Both the position numbers and the translations under genes were made by a program. The notes under the pieces are model-generated. The model ran no database searches. It had not been told where the DNA came from and saw nothing but the letters and a program-made list of their open reading frames with translations. From Lantana camara (lineage: Eukaryota > Streptophyta > Magnoliopsida > Lamiales > Verbenaceae): a stretch of 64,000 nt of DNA. Shown in pieces: positions 27,495-40,396 of the stretch (the first letter of the stretch is position 1; the number at the start of each line of letters is the position of its first letter). Location of the stretch: contig CM074856.1 in the NCBI GenBank assembly GCA_037501455.1, positions 89,354,001 to 89,418,000 on the forward strand, read 5' to 3'.

Positions 27495-29136
27495 TCAAAG
27501 CCATTCTAAAGCTACTCTAAGTCCCATCTTCTGAAGATGACCTTGGAAAGCTTCTCGGCTAAGGGGTTTAGTAAGTGGATCTGCCACGTTCTCTGCTGAT
27601 GTGACCCTCTCAATTTGTACATCTCCTCTTTTGATAATATCAGGGATTAGGTGATATTTCCTCATAATGTGCTTGGTCCGTTGGTGAGATCTTGGTTCTC
27701 TTGCTTGAGCAACTGCCCCAGTGTTGTCACAAAACACAGTTATGGGGTCTTTCATGCTAGGAACAACATTCAACTCTGGAATGAAGTTTCTAATCCAAAC
27801 ACCTTCCTTAGCTGCATCATTTGCAGCTAAGTGTTCGGCCTCAGTGGTCGAATCTGCAGTGGTAGTTTGCTTGGAACTCTTCCAACTCACTGCTCCGCCG
27901 TTTAGGCAGAAAATGTATCCTGACATTGACTTAAAATCATCTAAGTCAGATGCAAAACTTGCATCGCAGTATCCTTCGACAGTAAGATCTTTCTGACCTC
28001 CGTAAACTAGGAATAAGTCTTTAGTACTTTTCAAGTACTTAAGAATATTCTTCACGGCAGCCCAGTGACCATCTACAGGGTCAGATTGGAAACGACTTGT
28101 TACACTAAGCGCATAACCCACATCCGGTCGAGTACATAACATTGTATACATTATGCTACCTATTGCTGATGCATAAGGTGTATGAGTCATTCTTTCCTTC
28201 TCAAGGTTAGTCTTAGGAAACATCTTCTTAGAAAGGCATGTTCCTACACTCACAGGAAGGTTCTTAACCTTTGCTAAATCCATATTGAATCTCTTCAATA
28301 CTTTATCGATGTACATCGACTGTGATAGTCCTATTAACCTTCTAGATCTATCTCGATAGATTTTAATTCCAAGGATATAGGACGCATCACCAAGATCTTT
28401 CATCTCGAATTGGTTCGATAACCATAACTTAGTCACTTTCATGTCATCCTTCGAATTCCCAATAAGAAGGATGTCATCTACATAAAGCACTAAGAATTGC
28501 ACTGAGGTCTCCAATTCCTTTATATACACACATGATTCATTCGAAATTTGAATGAAGCCAAACGCTTTGAATGATTCATCAAATCGAATGTTCCAATTCC
28601 TAGAAGCCTGTTTCAATCCATAGATTGATCTTTGAAGTTTGCAAACCTTTTGCTCACTCCCACTGAATGTGAAACCTATGGGTTGCTCCATATAAATGTC
28701 CTTATCAATGTCACCATTGAGAAAGGTAGTTTCACATCCATTTGTCATATCTCATAGTCTTAATATGCAGCAATGGCAAGCATGATCCGGATAGATTTTT
28801 TGCATTGCAACGGGTGAAAAAGTTTCATCAAAGTCCACACCGGGTCTTTGAGTGAATCCTTTTGCAACCAGTCTTGCTTTGTAAGCTGCAATGCTTCCAT
28901 CAACTCCAAGCTTTCTCTTAAAGATCCATTTGCAACCTATGGGTTTGACCCCATCAGGCAAATCTACCAAGGTCCAAACTTGGTTGGAGTTCATGGAATC
29001 CATTTCGGATTTCATGGCTTCTATCCACTGTTCAGAGTCAGAATCTGAAAGTGCCTCCTCATATGTTGAAGGATCATTATCCTTTTGAGAGATTTCATGG
29101 AAGAATCCATACCATCTCTCCTGCTATCTAGGAGTG
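27495..29136 (-). pseudogene. Ty1/copia pol fragment (RT and RNase H), copy 1
   Basis: Only the C-terminal part of the polyprotein remains. The RT part shows the CKWIFKRK and YKARLVAKGF motifs, then SIYGLKQASRNW and the YVDD catalytic box (LVLYVDDILLIGN). RNase H shows CDASFASD, a TTEAEHL acidic motif and FCDNTGA. It is broken by stop codons around 28749-28751 and near 28770, and by a frameshift nearby. An in-frame TGA replaces the Trp expected before QMDVKTAF, and the same change is in copia-2. Integrase, protease and gag are gone: the copy ends at 29134-29136, where a 3-bp TGC overlap joins it to element A. Confidence 0.88.
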
Positions 29137-30543
29137 CACGTGATTTGCATGTTTAGATGTACCGTTCACCGATGTAATGGAGTTTGAAATTGATAACTTT
29201 CCAATATCGTTGTATAGTCTGATCCCTAACTGGCTCGATTCCTCAACATGCCTATTGTGTATATTAAATTTCCTCTCAATCTTCATCCCACGATTAATTT
29301 CTTTATCCTTTCCCGCTACAACAATCCGGAGTTTCAACTCTTGAATGTGCACTTGGTAGTAATCCAACCCACTCATTCTTTCCGTAAATTATAGTTAACC
29401 TCCTCCGATGCCCGAGCTAATTGCTTGATAGCTCAAAGTTCGGCTTCTACCCTTTTAATATTCCCGGTTCATCACATAATATGATTGATGAGTTGGTAAT
29501 CTATCTTGTTCATGTAGTGATTTTCTTTTTAAGAATTCCATTTCCAATACTCAGTTGAATTAACTCCCATGTGATCCTTTGTGGTATATGCTGACCCCAT
29601 CAAGCTGCAGTTATCTCGCACCCTTATAATAGCGCAACACCTTTTTGATCCTTTCGCGCAGATCTTGAATGACAATTGCCTTCCTTGTAGAATTCTCATT
29701 TATGATCAAAGTATGTTCACTCTACTTGTAGAAACCATTAACTCTCCCATTTCTCATCAAATTTCTTTTCGTTTCAGCTCGGCTTAAGATATGCCTCCTT
29801 ATGGCTTTAGAAATCTCTATTTGAGAACTTTAGGCACATGAGCTTTAAGATATTGAAGACTTCGTTCACATAGTTCTAATAGAGGGAAAGAATAACCACC
29901 TTTCTTGAAGTTTCCTAGCCAGCTCTCCCCCTTTAAGAAAATAAAACATATAAATATTCCATCTCACTTCCTGAACTAGTTCTACCATTCCTCAAAGCGA
30001 AGAATCTCTTCTTTCTGGTTTTCTTTAAGTACCTATCTCTTCCGATCTTGTTCCCAAAAATTCCTTCACCCAAGTTGAAATCGAGACAAGCACTAAATCT
30101 ACCATTCTATCCCAAATACTCACCTCCGGTTCTTGGAGCACCTAGCCTTCTCTGAAATTATTCTCACAAAATTTTTATTCAAATCTTGAAGGTCATCAAG
30201 TGTCAAAGTCTTCTAACCCCTTCTCCATTTCCAAGAAATCCCGTTGTTGATAACTCTTGCATATATTTTTTTTTTCTCCTATTGAAAGTAACCCATTTGA
30301 GCCCATCAATAACTTTGGAGTCATTTCCTTGGTCAACTCTCCCCCTTAAGAATGCATGTTCTTACCCTTGGCTCGTAACATCACTTCTTAAATTGAAAGT
30401 TCTCAATTCCCTAAAGTTAGCTTCCTTGGTATAAATGATTCTGACCACGACACTTAGCCGAAAATTTTCTCACATTACTTTTGCAACGATCGGTAGGAAC
30501 AACAACCCAGTTCTACCAATCTAACTCTCGGCTATTTCTTTGG
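29134..30543 (-). mobile_element. Element A internal region, unit 3, first segment
   Basis: It resumes the A internal sequence at TGCACGTGAT, equivalent to about 19622 in unit 2. It is somewhat more diverged than units 1 and 2. It is interrupted at 30544 by the E solo LTR after TTTGG. Confidence 0.82.
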
Positions 30544-32330
30544 TGTAACGCCCCAGTTCTTTTTATTGGTACAGCGTGACGTATATGTTTACTTAATTGC
30601 GCAAATTAATTGGTCTTTAGTGTTTTCTATAATTAAATTTCATTGTTTAATTGTTAAATAAGTGACTAATTGAAATATATGCAATATTTGAATTTGAATT
30701 TATGTGAATAACTTGTGTGCTCTTTAATTGCGCGAATAATTATTTTTACGTGTTCTATATATTTCATTTTATTTTTATATGTATTAAATGTTAATTATTT
30801 AATTTAATGTTATTAATATTAATTACATTTATATGATATATAAATATATAATTAGGGTGTACGTGTGCATGAATTTGTAATGCATGCATTTATATTCATA
30901 ATATATATATTGCATGCATGTATATTATATTTATAACTTATATATATTGCATGCATGTATTTATTATATATATTATATACGTATGCATGCATGTATAATT
31001 ATAAATTAAATTTTCATGCATGTATTCATATATATTATTTACGTATGTAAATGTTACATTTTTGTTAATATTTTGGATTTATTTGTTACTTTGGGTACGA
31101 GTGACATTTACGTGCTTCTTTCTAATTGAATTGATATCGGAATTTTGTGCGAATTTAATATGTTGAACTTATACGTGTCTTGTACATGAATATTTGTTCG
31201 TTTCATATTTTCGAATTCATTTGCTTATGTTTCGGATTTAATTTGAATTTTGGAATCCAAGTCGGGGGCTAACGAGCACTTAGTGCACCCTTGGTTCCGT
31301 ATTTAATATCTTGAGCTCGGGAACTCGGATTCGAGTTCCGTCAACTCCGCTGAACTCGTAACGGAAATTCGAGTTTAGTAAACTTAGCCTTATATTTTTC
31401 TAACGTCAATTGAACCTCCGAATTTCAACCGAAAAACGAAACGGCGACGAAACTGACCTTGTTACACTAAAATGGCCATAACTTATTCATTTGTTGACCA
31501 AATTAACCATGGTTTGATGATTTAGAACCTTAACTCAACCACCTAACCTGATGTACCAAGCCCTAACCAAACCAACCCTCTCACAATTCACAAATCTCAG
31601 CTAAAGTCACTGCCCTCCAGTTTCCATCCCGTAACCCTTGTTCCTTGGAGATTTTGGAGCTCAAATCTCATCCAATCCTCATCCAATCAACAAGGTAAGC
31701 TTAGGGTTGTATTATATGTTCATTACTGTTCATTTTCATTCATTCATCCCCAAATTTGATCATAGTTTCATGCATTTTTCGGCTGATCTTGAATAGAGGC
31801 GTTTTTGGGCATTTCTTTCGATCTCACCCAATTCTTGATGGATTTGAATGATTTCAAGCTTGAGAATGATTGTTTTGATATCTTATTTTCATTTATGATC
31901 ATTAATTGCATGGTAGTTGAAGTATTTATGAGATATCAACTTTGGAACATTGAGAAAATTTCATAAAATGTCACGTACGACTACTTTACTTGGTTGAACT
32001 GTTGTGGGACTGATTTATAGGTTGAATTTGTGATGTTTTGCTGCACTTTTGTTAGCCTAACTTATATGAATGTGTTGGGATTAATGGAGATCAACCATAC
32101 CCTGTTTTGCGTGAGTTTTTGCCCTGTTTTGGGCCTGGATTGTTGCTGTCACAGCTGCTGTTTTTCTTGCTCTTTTGCTGTCAGAATTGGGGTGGTTTTG
32201 AGCTGATTTCTTGCTGCAATTCATGTCCTTTATAGCTACATATATGTTGTCTAATTGTTGCTTGAGATGTGGCTGAGTTTGAGCTAGGAAAACAGGGGAG
32301 AAACCTGCGTTTTTGTTGAACTTCTGCGTT

Positions 32331-32455
32331 CAGACACGGGGGTGTCTTTCTGTTCTTTTCTGCGTGGAACGGGGGTGTTTGGATATCTGGAGTTGCTGTA
32401 CCGAGACACGGGGGTGTCTCGGTTTGTTCTTTAGGGGTGACACGGGGTGTCACCT
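32331..32455. repeat. Palindrome array in LTR E (GACACGGGGGTGTC)
   Basis: Four dyads: CAGACACGGGGGTGTCTTTC, a decayed GTGGAACGGGGGTGTTTG, CCGAGACACGGGGGTGTCTC and GGTGACACGGGGTGTCACC. Stems GACAC/GTGTC with a G-rich centre. The flanking stem bases differ between copies yet pair (GAGACAC/GTGTCTC versus GGTGACAC/GTGTCACC). Confidence 0.75.
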
Positions 32456-32599
32456 TGTAATTTCTCCTGCATATTTGTTCTGATGCGTATGTGAACTGCT
32501 ACTGCAATTTTTTCTGTGAGAAGCTGCTGCTGCTGCATGTTTCCTTTTCTTCCTGCATGAGAATGCTTGCATGAATGTTAATTTGGTTGTTGGTACGTG

Positions 32600-32601
<2 letters not shown>

Positions 32602-32643
<42 letters not shown>
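32602..32643. repeat. (TA)n microsatellite in LTR E
   Basis: About 42 bp of uninterrupted TA within the putative LTR intron of E. Confidence 0.9.
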
Positions 32644-32644
<1 letters not shown>

Positions 32645-32715
32645 TACTTAATTGATTCCATGCGCATATATGTATATATATGTAATTAATTGCATGCATG
32701 TACTTTACGTGTGCA

Positions 32716-32914
32716 TGAATATATATATATATATATATGTAATTAAATTGAATTTTGCATGCATGTGTTATATATATATATATGTAATTAAATTGAATTT
32801 TGCATGCATGTGTTATATATATATATATGTAATTAAATTGAATTTTTGCATGCATGTGTTATATATATATATATGTAATTAAATTGAATTTTGCTTGCAT
32901 GTGTTATATATATA

Positions 32915-32979
<65 letters not shown>
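32716..32979. repeat. 45-bp minisatellite with (TA)n runs in LTR E
   Basis: Four tandem copies of a roughly 45-bp unit made of (TA)n, TGTAATTAAATTGAATTT and GCATGCATG, followed by a long (TA)n run to about 32979. The unit contains the RY-type CATGCATG core. It makes E longer than the other LTRs. Confidence 0.85.
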
Positions 32980-32985
<6 letters not shown>

Positions 32986-34669
32986 GTTTATTAAATATTA
33001 AATATTATTTGATTTAATTGAATATTAGAATTTAAATGTTACCTATTTCATGTTTTATTTAATTTTCAAAATCTAATTGAATGTATTTAATTGTTTAATT
33101 CCTAATTGTAAATGCAATTGAATATGTTTAATTGTTTATGTTCTAAATGTAAATGTGATTTAATTGGTGCTTTGATTATATTTGAATTCCTTGAATTAAT
33201 TTGATTGAAAATGTGAAATTATGAATTCGAATGAAAGATTGAACGACTTGATTATATAATTTAAATTCCTTTGACGTGAAATGTGAAGGATATGAACTCG
33301 TTTGAATACGAATGCTTCATTGAGTGAATGAATTGAACGTCTATATGTCCTTAAGACTTTAAGAGTGCACATGAACGTGTCCATTACATTATAGCATCTC
33401 TTATACATTCATATCATAATCATTTCATTGTCGAGCGTCTTATTTGGTCATATTGAGTCTCACCTCACCTCTCTTGCACAGATTTTGAGTCCGTTGGAGA
33501 CGAGGCCGGTCAGTGAGGCTTGTGTTTGCTCCTTTTGCGGTTTAAGGTGGGTTTCTCTTCTACTTAGATACAACGACCCGATATATCTCCCTATGTGAAA
33601 AGTTTTAAGCCAAAGTAATATGATATATATATTGAGTCTTTTATCGAGTAAATGATTGCAAACGTAAAGCCCTTGTTTCGTGAACCCTACCTAATGTTTT
33701 GGCGAGAATGAATGAATGTTCACAATGAATGGGGCCCAGGGGCTTGGTGTGAGTGGGGAACTGAGGAGGCATGGGCTGACGGGAAACCCTCACACTAGTC
33801 CCACCAATGAACGACGTAACCGGACCTCGTTAGGAGTTAGCGAGGAATGGACGCTGAGTGCCATCTGGGGAGTCATGTTCCCCTTTTGGTCAATGAATGG
33901 GTGGATGGGCCTTGCAAACCCGCCACCAACCCGGAGGAAGAAGGTGTAAATGTTATTGAATGCGCACGAAAGAATGTTATGCATGAAAAGAAAGAAAGAA
34001 AGAATGAATGAATGTTAATGAATTACACGAGGTGTTGGTTGGAGATAATGCACGCCCACTCGCCGGGCCACTAATGACCTTGACCTAATGTAAATGAATC
34101 GTTATAATCCCTTTTGATGATTTCTATTCACCCACTTGGGAAATTCTTTAAAAACCTCATTTGGGATTATAACTTGCATGTGAATGTTTAATTATAGTCA
34201 TATATTATTATGCCCTGCTTTTATACCCACCAGTCCCTTTTGGACTGAACCCGTTTGGCTTTCAGTTGTTTTGTGCAGGTGTCAGGGGAGCTAGGCGGGA
34301 TTTCGAGCCTTAGGTCTTGTTTTCGTTTCTAGTCCTTTTGTTTATTGGTCTTACACTCGCATTTTGCACTTGTGATCATTGTATATGAATGTTGCTATTG
34401 GAGCGTACTTGTTTGTTAACCCGTGACGTCATTTGATAATGTATATGGATCATTTTTGGATTTTGTTTACTCATTGTTTATGTAATGGATAGTTATTGCT
34501 TCCGTATTTGCAATTACTCTGATGTTATGGTTCAAGGGTTAGTCCCGCCTAGCATAGAGTGTGTGTATGTCCCCGTTCGCCGTGATTTGGCTCGGGTATG
34601 GATCGTCCATTTCATATTCGGGCCAGGTCTCGGTGCGGGGGATGTGACACCTTGCGCTCGGGTGTTACA

Positions 34670-35028
34670 TTTGGCCTCTAAATTGCTGTTCCTCTTTTAT
34701 TCTTTTTCAACCCCATTAATTCCTTGTCATAATTTTGTTATGTCTCGGTAGAAGTAATACGTGATACGTGAATTGGGGAGAGTTCCTATCAAGATGACAC
34801 TTAGCAATGCATGTCGGGTTAAGAGGCCAATGCATGTGTCACACTTGTAAATAATAAATACATAAGTTGGAAAAATTACGCTCAATTAGGAATGCATATA
34901 TATAATTAAAGAAATTTAAATAATTTAAACAATGTATGATGCACGTGCTCATGAATGCGTTGAACCTGTCACCGTAGTTGCATCTTTTAGCTTGAGACTT
35001 TTCCTTGTTTGTTGATTTACGAGCTTGC
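34670..35028 (-). mobile_element. Element A internal region, unit 3, second segment
   Basis: It resumes after E at TTTGGCCTCTAAATT and matches 21030 onward in unit 2. It stops at TTTACGAGCTTGC, where G begins. The continuation (CTTGAATTGGTTGG) does not reappear in the window. Confidence 0.8.
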
Positions 35029-37342
35029 AATTTTCAATAAATAAATTCCCAATATTCAATATTTATTAAAAGTCAATATTCAAAAAATAAATTAATTCCC
35101 AATTAATTATTTATTGGATTAAGGTTATTTGAGAAGAGTCTTAACAATTAATTTAATAATCAATTAAAAGACTAAAATTATTTAATTACAATTTAATTAA
35201 TTAATTCTAGAAAAGAATTCACGTGCAATATAATTACACAAATGGAACCACGTACGTGCCACGTGTGCATGACACGTGGCAACCACACAGGCTACGCGTG
35301 ACACGTGGCAGTCACGTGTTCTTGACACGTGGCTATGCCAACGTGTTTCTTGCTCCATTTTGATCAACAATTTGATCCTTCGTTAATGAAATTAACATCC
35401 TACCTAACCCTCGTAGTCTGGCATTTCTGTGTGACCCTTTAGGTTCATTATTCGATTAGCAGTGATAGATCCTAATTAATTAATCACTTCACAGATCACA
35501 CTACCGTAATCTAGCAATGGGTGTGTCCCCTAGCCGAATAACAAAATGAATCGAAGAACCTTTCAGTCAATGACAATCAGTGAAATACGATCCTCCTACA
35601 ACTCCATCTCCCAATCAAGAACAAAGGCATGGGAATATTCTCAGAGCCCAAATATTCCTGATCTTTAAAGTTAAGTTTGTTGGAAAACACGAAAGAGTTC
35701 AGCAGCGGAAGACTAAAATTTTCAACAAGTTTAATCGTTGTCTTGCAATTTTCGTACTGTCACGTCGGAATTAACAAGAAACTCACTTTAATTGAAACTT
35801 TCTTGTGATGTTGTTACCGCCTAACAAACACCCTTCAAGCGGCAAGTCCCTCGAACGGCCTTCGAATTAAACTCCCAAGTAGAAGCCCTCCAAAGCGTAT
35901 CCACACCAGACTTAGAACACGATCAAGTGAGTGAGAATTCTACTTCTATGGCTTGTGTTATGGTTAGGATAATTTTTGCTTTGAAAGCTTTTCTTTTGGT
36001 TTTTCTCAAAAAACTTAACACTTCGTGAGTGTTGGTCTAAAGAATAAGAGAAACACCATCCCTAGTATAAATACTAGGTTGGTTCGAACCCCTAGGGTTT
36101 CCAAGAATCAATTGGATTGTTTTCTTGCTCACTAAGTAACTAATTAGTTATTTAATTTAATTGGAAGAACAAGTTCCCAACTTGTTCTCCAAGTCTTGCA
36201 AGAATAATCTTCTCTCTCCTACAATAGGAAGTTGGACCTTTCAACTTTACTAAAGTTAAAAGTCAATATTCAATAAATAAATTAATTCCCAATTAATTAT
36301 TTATTGGGTTAAGTTTATTTGAGAAGAGTCTTCACAATTAATTTAATAATCAGTTAGAAAACTAAAATTAATTAATTACAATTTAATTAATTAATTCTAG
36401 AAAAGAATTCACGTGTAATATAATTACACAAATGGAACCACGTACGTGCCACGTGTGCATGACACGTGGCAGCCACGTAGGCTACGCATGACTCGTAGCA
36501 GTCACGTGTTCTTGACACGTGGAAATCCCCACGTGTTACTTGCTCCATTTTGATCAACAATTTGATCCTCGTGTTCTGGCATTTGTGTGTGACCCTTTAG
36601 GTTCATTATTCAATTCGTAGTGACAACAATTAATTAATTCCCTAATTAATTAATCACTGTATAGATCACACTACCGTAATCTAGCAATGGGTGTGTGACC
36701 CCTAGCCGAATAACGAAATGAATCGAAGAACCTTTCAATCAATGACAATCAGTGAAATACGATCCTCCTACAACTCTATCTCTCAATCAAGAATTAAGGC
36801 ATGGGAATATTCTCAGAGCCCAATTATTCCTGATCTTTAAAGTTAAGTTTGTTGGAAAACACGAAAGCGTTCAGCAGCGGAAGGTTAAAAATTTCAGCAA
36901 GTTTAATCATCGTCTTGCAATTTTCGTACTATAACATCGGGAATAACAAAAAATTCACTTTAATTGAAGCTTTGTTGTGATGTTGTTACCGCCTAACAAA
37001 CACCCTTCTAGCGGAAAGTCCCTCGAACGGCCTTCGAATCAGACTCCCAAGTAGAAGCCCTCCAAAGCGTATCCACACCAGACTTAGAATACGATCAAGT
37101 GAGTGAGAATACTTCTTCTATGGCTTGTGTTAAGGCTATGATAATTTTTGCTTTGAAAACTTTTCTTACGGTTTTTCTCAAAAAACTTAATGCTTCGTGA
37201 GTGTTGGTCTAAAGAATAAGAGAAGCACCATCCCTAGTATAAATACTAGGTTGGTTCGAACCCCTAAGGTGTCCAAGAACCAATTGGATTGTTTTCTTGC
37301 TCACTAATTAACTAATTATTTATTTAATTTAATTGGAAGAAC
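35029..37342. repeat. Tandem of truncated copia-like LTRs (G), 1172-bp period
   Basis: Partial-full-partial tandem. TGTTGGAAAACAC starts at 35678 and again at 36850, and each is preceded by ATCTTTAAAGTTAAGTT. The layout parallels the copia LTR: G-box cluster, TGTGTGACCC block, CTAGCAATGGGTGT block, TATA-like palindrome CCTAGTATAAATACTAGG (36061-36078, 37233-37250). The LTR end (CTATTTCTAACA) is missing from each unit. No coding region. Confidence 0.75.
35260..35331. promoter_or_regulatory. G-box cluster in G unit 1
   Basis: Five CACGTG at 35260, 35273, 35302, 35313 and 35326. Three have the ABRE-like form ACACGTGGC. The second unit has five at 36450-36535, and decay has removed some and spared others. 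Confidence 0.55.
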
Positions 37343-37557
37343 AGTTGGAAAACAGGAATCAGAAAGCAGCTGAAATTTAAAAATTTTCTAACAAAAGGAT
37401 CGAAACTTGCAATCGTGAATCCGAATTCGTAGAGATTAGAAACTTACTTTTCGATAATCTTTATTGAAGAGTTTCAAGCCACCCAAGAACGCTCTTCTCG
37501 CGGCTTGATCCCCTCTCCTTGGTAAAGCTCGAATCTTCAAAACTTTTAACTTGAAGC
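37343..37557 (-). mobile_element. Copia-2 3' LTR, left segment
   Basis: About 214 bp that match 25559 onward, beginning TTGGAAAACAGG. It is interrupted by element D. The last five bases, GAAGC, are the D target duplication. Confidence 0.85.
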
Positions 37558-40396
37558 TGTAGCACCCGGGACGATAGGCACCACATCCCCCGCACTACAA
37601 GTCTAGTCCACGCATGAAATTGATGATCCAGCATGAACTGGACTCAGAGCGAACGGGTGAAAAAATAAAAACAACACCCTGGCTAGGCGGAATCTAACCC
37701 TGTACCAATTAATGCAACAACCTGACCAGTGCAATGCAGAAGCAATGATACCAACAATAAAATTCAGTAATGGCTACAAGCCCAAACAATTCATAAATAT
37801 AATTGAATCCAACAAGCACCTAACAACGGGTTCAGCTAAGCATGCAACCTGTCCCGAATCAATAATCAATAATACATAAATGGCACACTGGCCCATTCCA
37901 TGAATAAATACAATTAAAGCCGTAGTAATGTAAAATGTGACTCGAGTGTACAAGTGAGACTCGAAAGAAAGCTAAGACTTGACTCCCGCTTAGCTACACC
38001 TGCAAGAAAACTGAAAAGAGTGGAAAAGAGGGGTCAGTCTCTAGAAGACTGAGTGAGCAGCAGCTATACATATATATAGAACATGCACAGGCAAGCCATA
38101 AGTCCTGAGCAAGGTTTTATATAAAGTTAGTTCCCGCGAGGGGCAAGAAGATAGATAGCAATGCTCGGACTTTACGACTAATTCATATTAAATCCTTTAA
38201 GTTCATAATTCATGATAATCATAATAGCTCGGCGAGTGAGCGTGCATAATTCTCCAACCAAACTCCGACCGTGTACAATGAACATGACTTAATACTTTTG
38301 AATATGTGATCATGCAATACATAACAATACATGCGAGCAATAAACATGAGACTTGATCGTTTGGGCAATTCGTGTCTCGGCCTTCCCGCACGGTGCATAA
38401 CATTAATAAACATAATACATGAACATGATCATAAAGCATTTCCAACCTTCTCCCTCCATAATGGTCGGGCCTGCAGACCCGAACCATTTAATAATAACAA
38501 TATTGAGACGTGGGCTCATGACTCCTACCCGCTCCTTCGATGGGTTAACCATCGGCTCAAGAATAACTCACCTTCCACACTATACGGTCGCGTGAGAGAT
38601 TCTCAATGAGTACTTTGTGCAATGGCTTAGCTATACGTCGGCCCGATGCCGAACCGGTCTCAATTCACACATTTCCTCGAGGCCCAATAACATGTACATG
38701 ATCAATGTGCATAATCTCGCCAAAACATTTCAAGTTATGATCGTAATTATCATAATTCAATTCGTAATTCATGAGGAAACATTTACTCGATAAATATTTA
38801 CTCGATGACTCCACTTTGAAAATGATATATATATACATAAGGTTGTTGGCCAAAACTTGTCACATAAGGTTATAGGGTTTGATACATAGCTAAAACGAAA
38901 ACACCCTCAACTGGAATAACCCGAGACAAGAAACATGATTGATACGGGTGCCTATTCAATCCGGAAGTCTCCGCCCTGGAGATCAACTGTACAAGAGAGA
39001 GTAATAGTGTGTACTCGTGAGAGGAGACTCAATATGATACCAAATAGGACGCACGACAATGTTTATAAAGTGGTATATCATCTTATAACATGTGTGACAT
39101 TCAATTAACATATAGGAGATGCAATTACACTCAAATAGGTCATGTATTCATGCCATTTAATCAAATGAATTCATTTCATGTAAGGCATGGAGTTAACAAT
39201 CAAGTTTAACCAATTAAAGATCAAAGAGTGTCAAATAAGAGTACAATTATCAATTAAGAAAGCATATAATTCATATAAGTCACATACGGGAGCCAAGGAA
39301 GTGAAAGGAATGCAATAAGAGGGGTTTTGGCGAAGTTTGGCAAAAGTTGACAATTTTCGGAAATGTACAAGCTGTAGGAAAATGGGAATATCTTGAGTTC
39401 TAGAAGTTGGAATTGGGTTTTGTTGGTTGGATATGAAAGTAGACATGTAGAACTTTAAAATGATATATGGCTCGTATTCTAGTTCAAAACTAGGAGTAAA
39501 TGGCGTAGGTCCGAAGTTGAAGGAATGCAGATTGTCGTTGAAGTGGCGACACCAAAAAGGATTGGTTATATCTCACAAATGGCAAAAGATATTGAGAAGA
39601 TTCCAATTGGAGTTGTTCTAGACTTCAAGAGGTTTCCTTCGGATAAAAAATCAAGTCAATTGAAGTTGGTATGAGGGAGAACGAAGCAAAACAAACTCGG
39701 ACAGAAAACAGAGGAGGATCCTCGGCCGTGGGTCAAAAATCCATGGATGTGGGGAGACGTCTAGGTCTCTGGACGCAAATCCACGTGTGTGGATTCACTC
39801 AAGGGCCGAAAAAACGCAGGAAAAATAGGGCATACACATGGGAATGGCTCTCAAACCACTCCAACACCAAACTACAACTAATAAACACATCAAAACCAAC
39901 ATATAACACCAATACACATCTAATACTTCAATTCCAACACATATAATTGAACTTGAGGCCAAAGATCAAACCAAGCAATTACAATACATCTTCCAAAAAT
40001 CAAATAAATGCAAACCATTCAAGTTACAAGGAAACAAGGCTAAGAATTCATATATTCACATAGATATGCTCATAAAATCAAGCTTAATTAACAAGAAATT
40101 AAATAAAATCTCAAGATTCTAACAAACCCTCATATATACACACACCTACACACACACATAAATAAATATGTAACCAACCTTGGAAGAAAAGGATGAACTG
40201 GAAATGATGAGATAATGAAGATGATGATCCTTCTTGAATCCTTAATCCTTCTCTTCTTGCTCCAAGATGAATGGGATGAAATGAGAGAAAAGGGTTTAGT
40301 GTATGTTCTAGAGATTTAGTGTGTGTTGGGTGTGTGAGTCTTGTATATATGATATAATGTATACAATGTATGTAATATATATAGATATAGGATGTA
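37558..40396 (-). repeat. Element D 3' LTR, left segment
   Basis: It matches 52222-55071. It contains the CTAGGCGGA / TCCCGCTTAG pair (about 37683 and 37984), an acceptor-like CTTGTACAG ending at 38997, a decayed palindrome array (about 39715-39810) and a CCAAG/GT donor-like site at 40179/40178. C is inserted after ATGTA. Confidence 0.88.

Larger units (their letters stand above)
30544..34669 (+). mobile_element. Solo LTR E (4126 bp)
   Basis: Starts TGTAACGCCCC, ends GGTGTTACA, and is flanked by the direct repeat TTTGG (30539-30543 and 34670-34674). The empty site is in A units 1 and 2. No internal region or second LTR is present, so it is a solo LTR from LTR-LTR recombination. Despite low overall similarity it keeps the lineage modules: CAAG/GTAAGC donor-like site (31694/31695), palindromes (32331-32455), acceptor-like CTCTTGCACAG (ends 33481), CACTCGCCGGGCC, and the pair CTAGGCGGGA 34291-34300 with TCCCGCCTAG 34543-34552. 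Confidence 0.9.

Noticed and set aside
27721..27996. Plus-strand ORFs opposite copia pol (also 57524-57739, 58573-58794, 60352-60642)
   Set aside because: They are antisense shadows of the RT, RNase H and gag frames.
32602..32979. TA-rich region of E as a replication origin or matrix attachment region
   Set aside because: Simple-repeat expansion explains it, and nothing else in the sequence supports such a function.
35029..37342. G read as a complete LTR pair of a short (TRIM-like) element
   Set aside because: Units abut without internal sequence, PBS or PPT, and lack the LTR end. A tandem of truncated LTRs fits better.
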